Positions 44,432 to 52,913 of a stretch of 64,000 nucleotides of DNA are shown here, piece by piece. Position 1 is the first letter of the stretch. Each line of letters opens with the position of its first letter. A program made the translations under genes and the position numbers. The DNA is from Tenacibaculum jejuense (GTDB lineage Bacteria; Bacteroidota; Bacteroidia; Flavobacteriales; Flavobacteriaceae), in NCBI RefSeq assembly GCF_900198195.1, contig NZ_LT899436.1:310001-374000 (forward strand), given 5' to 3'. The notes below the pieces were generated by a model. It had not been told where the DNA came from, searched no databases, and worked only from the letters and a program-made list of their open reading frames with translations.

Positions 44432-45892
44432 ATGAAAAATTTAATTTACCTTTTATTTCTTACAACAATAATTTTAGGATGTCAATCTAATGAAAATGAG
44501 ACTAGACCTGAAAAAGATTTTAATTTTTTAACGGATAGTTTAAAAATTGATCAGAAATTGAAAGATCATAATCTAGCAGGGTTTAGTCTTGTTGTCTTTG
44601 AGAATTATAACATCGTATATTCTAATCAATTTGGATTGAAATCTGTTAATTCAAATGAAAAAATAGATGAAAACACAGCATTTTCTACTGCATCAATCTC
44701 AAAGCCAATAACTGCACTTCTATGTTTTATGCTGGAAGAAAAAGGATTAATCAATTTAAATGATCCAATAGACAGTTATCTTAAACGTTGGCATTTACCC
44801 AAGAGTGAATTCATCAAAAAAACAAAGCCAACATGGAAAGATTTTTTAAATCATACAGCAGGAACAAATCAACATGGTTTTGCAGATTTTTATGAAGGAG
44901 ATACGATTCCGACTATAAAAGAAAGCTTATTGGGTAAATTGCCTAGATATGATAAAGAAATTGATTTTTTGTTTTCACCAGGCTCAAGTTGGTCCTACAG
45001 TGGAGGTGGTTATGTAATTATTCAAATGGCTTTAGAGGATACATTAAATACATCAATCGCAGCACTTGCAGATGAATATATTTTTACTCCTCTACATTTG
45101 AAAAATACAACTATGATTCAGCCTAATGAACAAGGTTTTCTAAAGAATGTTGCTTTAGTTCACGATAAGAAAAATGAAATTATAAAAACAGGTTTGCCAA
45201 TAACTCCACAAGTTGCTCCATCTGGATTATGGTCTACACCAAGAGATTTAGCAAAAATAACAATTGAGTTGCAGCATGCTTTACAGGATAAAGGGAATAC
45301 GATTATTTCTCATGATGTAGCAAAAAAAGTTGTCGAGGTAACTGCATTAAAAGATGCAGTGGGAGGTTGGAGTTATGGTTGGCAGAGATCTTTTGGATTT
45401 AATAATTACGATTGGTTTTCGTGTAATGGATCTAATACGGGTGTTGGTGGTGATATTTTTGCTACTGTAACCAATGGTAATGGTTTTGTTTTTCTTGCTA
45501 ATGGAGAAAAACCAAATCGTTTTCCAGTAATAAATCATGTTAGAACTAAACTTTTGTCTTTAATGAACTGGAAACAAGAATTTAAAAAGAAAGATATACA
45601 GGAAACTTCAAATGATTTAAAAACTAGTTTAATAGGAACGTATAAAGATTTTCTTTTTGGACAAGGAATACCAACTCAAATTATAGAAAGAAATAAGAAG
45701 CTATATGTTGAATCTCCATTTTTTGAATACTTTACTGGGAAAAAAGATAGTGAAATGGTACAACTAAATAATGGTTTATTTAAGATTGTAGATTATCCAA
45801 ACTTTTTAAAATTCAACACGAAAAACGGTAAACTGTATTCAGTAACTTTATTAAGAGATAATAACAACGTTACTATAAACTTATTAGAATAA
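44432..45892 (+). CDS. Lipoprotein serine hydrolase, class C beta-lactamase/PBP4* family
   Basis: 486 residues with lipoprotein Cys17 (TIILGCQS). The transpeptidase-like domain has SxxK at Ser88-Lys91 (ASISKPIT), the Tyr motif Tyr189-Ser-Gly (SWSYSGGGYV), and 'HTAGTNQHGF' close to the active site; a His-x-Gly-type third motif is not obvious. The C-terminal 100 residues form a small beta domain. Family members are D-amino-acid peptidases, esterases or beta-lactamase-like enzymes; which one cannot be told. Confidence 0.85.
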   Translation: MKNLIYLLFLTTIILGCQSNENETRPEKDFNFLTDSLKIDQKLKDHNLAGFSLVVFENYNIVYSNQFGLKSVNSNEKIDENTAFSTASISKPITALLCFMLEEKGLINLNDPIDSYLKRWHLPKSEFIKKTKPTWKDFLNHTAGTNQHGFADFYEGDTIPTIKESLLGKLPRYDKEIDFLFSPGSSWSYSGGGYVIIQMALEDTLNTSIAALADEYIFTPLHLKNTTMIQPNEQGFLKNVALVHDKKNEIIKTGLPITPQVAPSGLWSTPRDLAKITIELQHALQDKGNTIISHDVAKKVVEVTALKDAVGGWSYGWQRSFGFNNYDWFSCNGSNTGVGGDIFATVTNGNGFVFLANGEKPNRFPVINHVRTKLLSLMNWKQEFKKKDIQETSNDLKTSLIGTYKDFLFGQGIPTQIIERNKKLYVESPFFEYFTGKKDSEMVQLNNGLFKIVDYPNFLKFNTKNGKLYSVTLLRDNNNVTINLLE

Positions 45893-45937
45893 CTTTAAGT
45901 AATACATGCAGTAAGTTTTATTTAACAAAAACTCATT

Positions 45938-45969
45938 ATGATGCTAAATTTATGACGATTTAGCATCAT
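45938..45969. terminator. Bidirectional hairpin covering the end of the DUF6090 gene
   Basis: ATGATGCTAAAT (45938-45949) and ATTTAGCATCAT (45958-45969) form a perfect 12-bp stem with an 8-base loop. The right arm codes the last residues of the minus strand DUF6090 gene (its TAA is 45950-45952), and the left follows the + strand hydrolase gene, so it can stop both. Confidence 0.55.
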
Positions 45970-46507
45970 ATTTAAGTATTTTTCTAATTCCATCTTGTAC
46001 ATTATTTTGAGTTCTGATTAATTCTTCCAACATTAATTTCATTAAGATTTTTTCTTTTTGTCCCGTTTCAGTTAAGTTAGCATATATGAAATCTAAAAGT
46101 TTATTTCTTTTGTATTTTAAAAGTTCATTATTCTCTTCAATCTCTGTTAAGAGAGCCAACTTATCATATTCTATTAATTCTATTTTTGATTTTGATAAGG
46201 CGTTCCAATAATTGAGTTTTATAAGTGGACCATTAACGCCTCCAGCTTTTTCAATAATGGTTATTAGTTGTACATTTTTATTGTTCGAATAAAAATTTAA
46301 AGAGTCGATTAAAATTCTTTGAGAAGGTGTTTTATTAATAATTTCTTTATCGGTGTCTTTAAATTCTTTTTTTAAGGATCTATAAAAATTGGAAATGTAT
46401 TTTTTGTCTTTTCTATTTTCATTCCAGTTATTTATCCACAGTGCGATTAATACACCTAGTAAAACAGGAATTATATCTTTAATAAATCTTTTAATGTTGT
46501 TTTTCAT
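45950..46507 (-). CDS. DUF6090-type membrane protein
   Basis: 185 residues. A basic N-terminus and one membrane helix with the family signature 'IIPVLLGVLIALWINNWNEN' (13-32), followed by a helical cytoplasmic or periplasmic part. Function unknown. A second member is at 49.1 kb. It follows the 210-residue protein by 10 bases and may share a transcript with it. Confidence 0.75.
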   Translation of the reverse strand: MKNNIKRFIKDIIPVLLGVLIALWINNWNENRKDKKYISNFYRSLKKEFKDTDKEIINKTPSQRILIDSLNFYSNNKNVQLITIIEKAGGVNGPLIKLNYWNALSKSKIELIEYDKLALLTEIEENNELLKYKRNKLLDFIYANLTETGQKEKILMKLMLEELIRTQNNVQDGIRKILKYDAKSS

Positions 46508-46517
46508 TGTTTATCCT

Positions 46518-47150
46518 TTAGTTGAATATTCTTTTAATTCTTCTAAAAAGAGAAAAGAAGTTAGAAACATTTGAAGGATCAGAATCATTAAGAATCTCTC
46601 TAGCTTTTTTTCTTACACTCCAACTTCCTCTTTCGGCTAATACTTTAATTTTTTGAAACCAAACTTTGGATTCAGAAATATTATGATCTTCATCTAATTC
46701 AATAATATACCAACTGATCACCTCTAATAACTGAATGTTTAAATATTTATCATTTCTTAAGGATAAATTAGAAGTTAGAAAGTTCATGATTTGAATGTAG
46801 ATATCGATAGAATCTGTATATATATTTTCAGTATCTATATCTGTAAGAATTTCCAAACATTCCGGATCAATTTTATTGGTTTTCGCTAAATGAACTACTC
46901 TTTGTATTTCTTCAAATAGAAACTGGTTAAAATCACTTGAATGCTCAGAGTAAGCTTCGTAAATAATACTTAAGCTTGAAAATTCAGTGGGTATTGTATT
47001 AAGACAATATTGTTTGATTTGATCAAAATTTTCTCTAGAAAACTCAATTATTTCTTGCAAGAATTTTTTGCTTTCATTTTCATCAAGATCTAGCCATTCA
47101 TCAAGTTCATTTTTTTCATGATACTTTAATTTTTCAATACTATTTTTCAT
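46518..47150 (-). CDS. Helical hypothetical protein
   Basis: 210 residues, soluble, acidic and almost all helical, with HEAT-like spacing at the end ('WFQKIKVLAERGSWSVRKKA'). I do not recognise it. The size, acidity and accessory setting recall immunity or adaptor proteins, but there is no toxin nearby. It lies between the NTR-type gene (24 bases upstream) and the DUF6090 gene. Confidence 0.5.
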   Translation of the reverse strand: MKNSIEKLKYHEKNELDEWLDLDENESKKFLQEIIEFSRENFDQIKQYCLNTIPTEFSSLSIIYEAYSEHSSDFNQFLFEEIQRVVHLAKTNKIDPECLEILTDIDTENIYTDSIDIYIQIMNFLTSNLSLRNDKYLNIQLLEVISWYIIELDEDHNISESKVWFQKIKVLAERGSWSVRKKAREILNDSDPSNVSNFFSLFRRIKRIFN

Positions 47151-47174
47151 AAGTGATTAGAGTCAAATTAGTTT

Positions 47175-48122
47175 TTAATTATGCTGTTTTATTCTTTTAA
47201 AAAGCTCTACAAATGAGCTTACAAAGAGGCTGAAAAATATTCCAACTCCTAAAACCATAAGTAAAATCGTAAAAAAAGAAGTATTATATGTTATGCTTTG
47301 GTGTCTATTTAAAACAATCATAAAAATTGTAGTAATGATGAATGTTGCATATGTGATGAAGTTGAAGATAAGAGATGTTTTAAATATGAGTTTTTCTTTT
47401 GTGCCGATATAATAAATAGCACTTGCGATTAATAAAAATAGCATTATTAAAGAGATTATTAAAACATAGTTTATAGGCTCAGGAAAATTAGAGATTAATA
47501 CGGAATAATAAGAAACGCCTGCTATTGATCCAAAACCAAAACTATATAACACTAGTTTTAATTTAAATTTTATGGAGAAAAAGAAAATGAAGAAAAAAAA
47601 TCCTAATATAATTACTTCTTTTAGTATGGGAATAACTTGTACAAATTGAAAGCTAACAATTTTTACATCTTTAGTTTTTCTACTATTTAAAAACGTTATT
47701 TCAAATTCCCAGTCTTTTAAGGAGAGATAATCATCTTTTCCAATTAATGTTTCATTTTCTTCATGAGCTACAATAAGACTAGCATTACAAGCATGTTGGT
47801 CGTTTATTAATCCGTATTCTGGATTTGAAAAAACTAACCATTTTTGACCAATTTTATAGCCATAATTACAAACTCCGCCACAGTTGTTAAAACCTGAAAC
47901 AAAGGTAGTTGTTTGCCCCTTAAAAAGTTCTTCTATTTCAAAAGTAAATTCTTGATATCCTTCGTTATCACAATCTTCAACTTGTATGATTTTTCCCAGA
48001 AAAATAAGCGTGTATTTATCGTATTCCTCTTGATTGATTTGGTCACGGCTACAGCTACAACCGTAAGCGTTTTTAATTTGTAGTATGAAGAAGCACACAA
48101 AAAGTATTTTTTTCATTTTCAA
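47175..48122 (-). CDS. NTR/TIMP-like Cys-rich domain fused to a four-helix membrane domain
   Basis: 315 residues. A signal peptide ends at 'NAYGCSCSRDQ' (Cys22, Cys24), and the next 130 residues contain paired Cys ('VEDCDNEG', 'GFNNCGGVCNYG', 'DQHACNA') with a short OB-like strand pattern ('FLGKIIQVEDC', 'GQKWLVFSN'); this N-terminal C-S-C arrangement is that of netrin/TIMP-like domains in bacteria. The second half has four to five membrane helices (about 170-305). The fusion is unusual; function unknown. Confidence 0.6.
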   Translation of the reverse strand: MKMKKILFVCFFILQIKNAYGCSCSRDQINQEEYDKYTLIFLGKIIQVEDCDNEGYQEFTFEIEELFKGQTTTFVSGFNNCGGVCNYGYKIGQKWLVFSNPEYGLINDQHACNASLIVAHEENETLIGKDDYLSLKDWEFEITFLNSRKTKDVKIVSFQFVQVIPILKEVIILGFFFFIFFFSIKFKLKLVLYSFGFGSIAGVSYYSVLISNFPEPINYVLIISLIMLFLLIASAIYYIGTKEKLIFKTSLIFNFITYATFIITTIFMIVLNRHQSITYNTSFFTILLMVLGVGIFFSLFVSSFVELFKRIKQHN

Positions 48123-48190
48123 TAAATTTTTAGCAGTATTCTCATAACATTAATTTATAATTTTTGGAGTGTTTAAAAAGAAATTTATCA

Positions 48191-48640
48191 TTATGATCCA
48201 TCAGTTATTTCTATTGGATAAATTAATTTAATTGTATTCAGTTGTTCTTTATTTAGGTTTTCAATGTCAGTATTAAACTTTTTTTGTGCTAGTGATTTTC
48301 TTAAATTATTAATTTCTTCAATTATTGCATTTTGTAAAATCACATAAGTTCCATAATCTACAGCTTTATGTGAAGATATAATTATTAGAGATTTAGATTC
48401 GTTTATAGTTTCATAATCCTTAATTTTTTTTCTTAGTTGTTTAATATCAATCTTCTGATTCTCTATTAAAATTTCGCTTTTTGAATTGATGTTGATTTTG
48501 AAAGCATTAATAGTATCATGTTTTTTATTTCCTTTTTCAGATTTAGTGATTTTTTTGGGAATTCCTCTATTATCAACTTGAGGTTGACATGAAATAATAA
48601 AAAATGCTAAAGCAATAAATATTAAAGTGGTTTGTTTCAT
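48191..48640 (-). CDS. ExbD-like periplasmic domain as a lipoprotein
   Basis: 149 residues. Instead of the ExbD membrane anchor it has a lipoprotein signal with Cys18 (ALAFFIISCQP). The body follows Bacteroidota ExbD C-terminal domains: 'INSKSEILIENQKIDIKQL' (52-70), then 'SHKAVDYGTYVILQNAIIEE' and a tail 'RKSLAQKKF...IYPIEITD' close to ExbD's usual end. ExbD normally uses an Asp in its membrane helix to take up proton motive force for TonB; that helix is absent, so it cannot act as a motor. It may be a decoy or an outer membrane piece. Confidence 0.65.
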   Translation of the reverse strand: MKQTTLIFIALAFFIISCQPQVDNRGIPKKITKSEKGNKKHDTINAFKININSKSEILIENQKIDIKQLRKKIKDYETINESKSLIIISSHKAVDYGTYVILQNAIIEEINNLRKSLAQKKFNTDIENLNKEQLNTIKLIYPIEITDGS

Positions 48641-48679
48641 GTTTTTAGTTCTTCTTCCTTTATTCTATGTTATTGAGAC

Positions 48680-49054
48680 TTACTCATGAGTCTTTTTTCT
48701 AAATCTTATTTTTCTTTTAAATATAGTTAATTCAATTTCAGATTCTATTTCATAATAATGAATACTGACAGGAACGTCTTCATTTTGCCAAATGAATAGT
48801 TTGGTATTAGTGAATTCAATTCGTCCATAGTAAACTCTCCAAAACCCGTGATGATTTTTTTGATTCCACTCTGACGCAGGCATAAAAATTTTTATTTCAA
48901 AAATAGAATCATCAGATTTACATAGTTCAATTTCCCATCTTCCTTTGCAAGGATAGGTATCAACCCAATTACTCCAATTCAATCCGTGATCTAAAACTTC
49001 AATTTCTTCAATTGAAATCCAATGATTATGTTCTAGAAGTATAGGTTTTCTCAT
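48680..49054 (-). CDS. Hypothetical protein, Trp-rich
   Basis: 124 residues, soluble, rich in Trp (W12, W27, W30, W42, W63, W72, W89) and beta strands, with a basic end (FKRKIRFRKKTHE). Not recognised. Compact, Trp-rich proteins of this size are common among immunity proteins, which is only a suggestion. No signal peptide; about 27 bases separate it from the DUF6090 gene on the same strand. Confidence 0.5.
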   Translation of the reverse strand: MRKPILLEHNHWISIEEIEVLDHGLNWSNWVDTYPCKGRWEIELCKSDDSIFEIKIFMPASEWNQKNHHGFWRVYYGRIEFTNTKLFIWQNEDVPVSIHYYEIESEIELTIFKRKIRFRKKTHE

Positions 49055-49081
49055 AATTAATAAATGTACCGCATTGTTTAT

Positions 49082-49753
49082 TTATTCAGTTTGATTGTTT
49101 TTTATAACAGTAATTAATTGGTCGATTGAATTTATATTTAAATAGCTTTTTATTAAACGGCAAGTACTAATTTGTTCAATTATCAATTTGCGAAATTTTT
49201 CATCTTTTAATTTGATTTTCACCAAATCTGGATTCACGAATAAAGCTGTATCGATAGGAAGCTCAGAGTTAAAATAGGAGCTTATTTTTTCGTTAATGAA
49301 TTTTTCATGACTGTTCTCCAGTTTTTGATATATTTTGTAGTTTACTTCATAGTAATTTACAATATCATGGCGTATTTTATCATTTGATATAATATCAAGT
49401 TTCCCACTAGATTTAAGATTAACATATACTGCATTTATAGGGAAATGAGTAAAACTACTTGCTATATGAAAGTAAATAGAGTCTAAATTTTTATGGTTCG
49501 ATTTATAAATGATTTTTTTAAGAAATTCTTGACTTTTATTTAAACCATTTATTGAACTGTTGAGTACAAATTTTTCTTTATCTAAATCTGTTAATAGTTG
49601 TTTGATTACCTTTTTCTCTTCTGCTTTAATTTTCCTATTGTCATTCCAATTGTTTAGTTGAATAGCAATAAAAATTCCTAAAACGATAACAATAATTTCT
49701 CCGATGTAGTAAAGTAAATTTTTCTTTAGCGTTTTTTTCGTTAAAAATCCCAT
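49082..49753 (-). CDS. DUF6090-type membrane protein
   Basis: 223 residues with the signature 'IGEIIVIVLGIFIAIQLNNW' (17-36) followed by N-D-N-R-K and a helical soluble part. It is the longer and more typical DUF6090 member of the two in the window. Function unknown. A conserved TTTTGTGTATT motif (read on +) lies just upstream at 49770-49780, as before two other genes of this accessory stretch. Confidence 0.78.
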   Translation of the reverse strand: MGFLTKKTLKKNLLYYIGEIIVIVLGIFIAIQLNNWNDNRKIKAEEKKVIKQLLTDLDKEKFVLNSSINGLNKSQEFLKKIIYKSNHKNLDSIYFHIASSFTHFPINAVYVNLKSSGKLDIISNDKIRHDIVNYYEVNYKIYQKLENSHEKFINEKISSYFNSELPIDTALFVNPDLVKIKLKDEKFRKLIIEQISTCRLIKSYLNINSIDQLITVIKNNQTE

Positions 49754-49819
49754 TGAATGGTTGTGTTAGTTTTGTGTATTATTTAAAAATTCAATTTAAA
49801 AGTATTTATTCCTAAAGTA

Positions 49820-51127
49820 TTATCCTGCGCCATTGGTTTTATCATACTTGTATGTGCAATTTCTTTCTATTTTATATTCAAATATAATCGATTGTTCAGA
49901 TGCATGAATAACTTTACCATCTTCGAATACATGTGCACAGTTGTTAATCTGAATAGTAAATGAATTTTTTTTAGTATTGAATGTTATAAATAGTTCATCC
50001 AAACAGTTATCTTCTTTGATATAATTTAAATCCCAGTCTCTGTGAAGAGTATAGTTTTTTGAATAACTATTTTCACTAGATTTCAATAACTTATTTGAAT
50101 TGATAGATTGGATAAAGTTTTTTATCTGATTTTTAAAAATTGAGTAATCGCCAAGATAGTTGTTTGTACCATATTCAAAATCCAAAGCTAATTTTTGAAT
50201 AATAACTTCTCTACAGTCTATAAATTCATCATCATAATCTGAATATCGTTCTTCATAAAACTCATCACCTATATAATCTAGGTAAGTAGATAATTTACCA
50301 TCAATTAAATCTAGAGTAATTAATTTAGATTCTTGTTTTCCTAAGTTTTTTGTTGTGATAATGTCTGGGTTATCTATAGTAGAAGCTTCTTTAGTAACTT
50401 CGTAAGTTCCGTTTAATAAGTTGTATTCTTTACTAATATGACCGAACATTATTCGACTTGATGATACATACGAGCACAATTGAAAGTTTTTAATTTCAGA
50501 ATTGTACTTAAAGTTATATTCATAATTAAATACACCAGTTCCTGGCAAAGTGTATTCAAACTGAAACATATTATCTTTCTTATTTATGTGTGCATAGGTT
50601 TGATCAAATTCATCGTCTAGGCCTAAATCTATTTTTTGCAGCTTTTTTGTTTGTGTCAGATAAATGAAAATATATTGTTCAAAATAATTACTTTCAATAT
50701 TCTTTACCAATTGAATAACGTCTAGTATTTGGTCATTATCATAGTCAAATACAATACTGTCAAGCATTTTATAACCCTTTGGTAATTCAAAAGGTTTCAA
50801 TTCTTTTTCAATAGATGTAATTAATTCAATATCTTTTTTTTCAGCGTCTGTTAAGATTATTTCTGCATCTTTATTTGGTGTGTACCATTTCTTATTAGAA
50901 AAGTACTTTTTTAAACTAGAATCTTTAAAAACATACCCTTTTTTAGCAAATATTTCATTTCTTAAAATTCTTAATTCTTCACTAGTTTTACCTCTTAAAA
51001 CTTCTTTAGATAATGTGTTTTTAGTTGTTAATAGATTTGAATTATCAAAGGTTTTATCGCTCTTTATCTCTTTTTTACAAGCTAAAAGAAAAGAGCATAT
51101 TAAATATAGAAGTATCGTGTTTTTCAT
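49820..51127 (-). CDS. YARHG-domain lipoprotein
   Basis: About 435 residues from ATG 51127 (MKNTILLYLICSFLLACKK); an in-frame ATG eight codons earlier lies inside the previous gene. Lipoprotein Cys follows. Residues near 45-90 are a YARHG domain ('LRILRNEIFAKKGYVF', 'YFSNKKWYTPN'), an extracellular domain thought to bind peptidoglycan or peptides. The rest is beta-rich with 'YDNDQILDVIQLVKN' like a VCBS/EF-type calcium loop, suggesting a surface role. The start is 1 base after the stop of the acyltransferase gene, so they are coupled. Confidence 0.75.
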   Translation of the reverse strand: MKNTILLYLICSFLLACKKEIKSDKTFDNSNLLTTKNTLSKEVLRGKTSEELRILRNEIFAKKGYVFKDSSLKKYFSNKKWYTPNKDAEIILTDAEKKDIELITSIEKELKPFELPKGYKMLDSIVFDYDNDQILDVIQLVKNIESNYFEQYIFIYLTQTKKLQKIDLGLDDEFDQTYAHINKKDNMFQFEYTLPGTGVFNYEYNFKYNSEIKNFQLCSYVSSSRIMFGHISKEYNLLNGTYEVTKEASTIDNPDIITTKNLGKQESKLITLDLIDGKLSTYLDYIGDEFYEERYSDYDDEFIDCREVIIQKLALDFEYGTNNYLGDYSIFKNQIKNFIQSINSNKLLKSSENSYSKNYTLHRDWDLNYIKEDNCLDELFITFNTKKNSFTIQINNCAHVFEDGKVIHASEQSIIFEYKIERNCTYKYDKTNGAG

Positions 51128-51128
51128 G

Positions 51129-52280
51129 TTATGTTGGATATTTTTGACCATTTAAAAATTTTCCTATAAAAGTATTTCTAACACAAAAATGATAGGAAAC
51201 AAAACAAATAATTGTGGTTATGGTTAAAACAATTAAAAACTTAATCATGGCGGGAATTGGAAAATTTAAAAGGAAAGCAGGAATAATTGCAGTTAATGGT
51301 AAGTGAATTAAGTATACCCAATAAGAAGCATCTGAAATATAACGCATACGATGCGAATGTTTGCTTGCATACCGAACAAAAAGTCCAATAATTCCAGAAA
51401 TAAAAAGACAAACAACTATTGCACTAAAAGTAATTAAAAGACGAGAATTGTCACTTGGATCTAATTTATATTCTTCAATAATTAAACCTTGTACGCTAGC
51501 TAGAATAATTGCTGTAACTGTAAATACCCAATCATAATGCATAAAACTATGAAGTATATTTTTTGACTTATACAGAAGCCATCCAACACAATAAAAAATA
51601 AAAAAATAGATAAAAGTATTGCGATCAGGAATTAAAGAAACAGAAGTTTTTACCATCGATGTTTTTAATAGGGTTAATGTGATGAAAATTATTCCGAATA
51701 AGAACAAAACTCTTATTAATGTTTTTTGGATTAAAGAGTTAAGAACTTGGTGTGTGTATTTTGTTACTTTTTTATTCCTAAATATCAAACTGATAATAAC
51801 TGTACTTCCTGTGATTAAAGATAAATAATATAAAAACCATAAATGTGAGGTAGTCTTTGGGAAAAATGCGGTAATATCTGTAAATATTGTTAAGGTTTTC
51901 TTTAAAGGATTGTCGATGTGGTTAAAAACGTTATGAGTATATCTAAATGAAAACACAGTAATTGGCCAAAGTATCCATAGAAAAACTATGAAAGGAAATA
52001 CAATTCTCGAAATTCTATTTTTGATCATCTGTGAAGGTTGTCTTTCATAAAATAAAAGTGCACCAAAAAAACCTGCAACTACAAAAAATATAGGCATTCG
52101 AAAAGAATGGATTAATAACACAATAAAATCACTAAGAATATGTGTAGAATTTGGATCTTTAATAGACCATGCATTTCCGTGAGGTGTAATATTGTAGGTT
52201 AAAGCAGAATGTATAACAAGCCCAAGAAGCATCATGATTGCTCTTAAAGCATCTAAAGAATGTATACGTTCTGATTTCAT
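51129..52280 (-). CDS. Acyltransferase 3 family membrane protein
   Basis: 383 residues with about ten membrane helices. The N-terminal 'RIHSLDALRAIMMLLGLVIH' carries the catalytic His and Arg (SLDALR...H), and 'SFRMPIFFVVAGFFGALLFY' is the family's second signature, so it belongs to the OafA/MdoC-like group that acylates sugars or glycans using cytoplasmic acyl donors. The acceptor is unknown. The gene is coupled to the following YARHG lipoprotein. Confidence 0.88.
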   Translation of the reverse strand: MKSERIHSLDALRAIMMLLGLVIHSALTYNITPHGNAWSIKDPNSTHILSDFIVLLIHSFRMPIFFVVAGFFGALLFYERQPSQMIKNRISRIVFPFIVFLWILWPITVFSFRYTHNVFNHIDNPLKKTLTIFTDITAFFPKTTSHLWFLYYLSLITGSTVIISLIFRNKKVTKYTHQVLNSLIQKTLIRVLFLFGIIFITLTLLKTSMVKTSVSLIPDRNTFIYFFIFYCVGWLLYKSKNILHSFMHYDWVFTVTAIILASVQGLIIEEYKLDPSDNSRLLITFSAIVVCLFISGIIGLFVRYASKHSHRMRYISDASYWVYLIHLPLTAIIPAFLLNFPIPAMIKFLIVLTITTIICFVSYHFCVRNTFIGKFLNGQKYPT

Positions 52281-52343
52281 TTCTTTTTCATTTAGGTTTT
52301 TAAATTAACAAACTTTATAAATTTAGGTAAAAAGTATCATAAG

Positions 52344-52754
52344 CTACATGTTCCTTGCTATTACAGCAACTATAACAAGTATAAAAAACCAAAATATAAA
52401 TCCTATAGTTTTAGCGATTGTTGCTTGTTTTATCTTTTTATTAAATCCATGTTTTTTGAATCGATCCATTTCAGATTCTGAGAATTGATCGTTTTTATTT
52501 TTTGCTATAAAAAAGGGCAATATAAAGAAAGTTAAAAATTCTTCATTTGTTAATGAAGTTTCTGCTCTTTGTTTTTGATTTTTTTTATATTGTATGTATT
52601 CAGTATTTAATTTATATTCTTGCTCTTTAGTTAAATTTCTACGAGCTAATTCCTTTTTGGCGTGATCAATTCTAACTTTATTTCGATCTGTTTTTATGGT
52701 ATCTAATAACTCAATATTTGAATGTTGAAAAATTTCTTTATTGGTATAGTGCAT
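52344..52754 (-). CDS. Hypothetical protein with C-terminal membrane helix
   Basis: 136 residues. The N-terminal 65 are charged and helical ('RIDHAKKELARRNLTKEQEY'), there is a short hydrophobic patch (73-83) and a terminal membrane helix (115-134, 'IGFIFWFFILVIVAVIAR'). No family recognised. It stands alone upstream of the acyltransferase gene, divergent from the propeller gene at 52914. Confidence 0.5.
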   Translation of the reverse strand: MHYTNKEIFQHSNIELLDTIKTDRNKVRIDHAKKELARRNLTKEQEYKLNTEYIQYKKNQKQRAETSLTNEEFLTFFILPFFIAKNKNDQFSESEMDRFKKHGFNKKIKQATIAKTIGFIFWFFILVIVAVIARNM

Positions 52755-52913
52755 ACATTAGAAGGAATATTTTAGAATTAAATTTCTTGAAAGATACAAT
52801 CTAAAAATTAAGATTTTAACTTTTGAATAGTGTATGCATTTCTAAAGTTTTCTTTTGATTAAGGAGTAGGGTGTTTTATGACATAATTGTATTAAACATA
52901 AACATTTAACATT

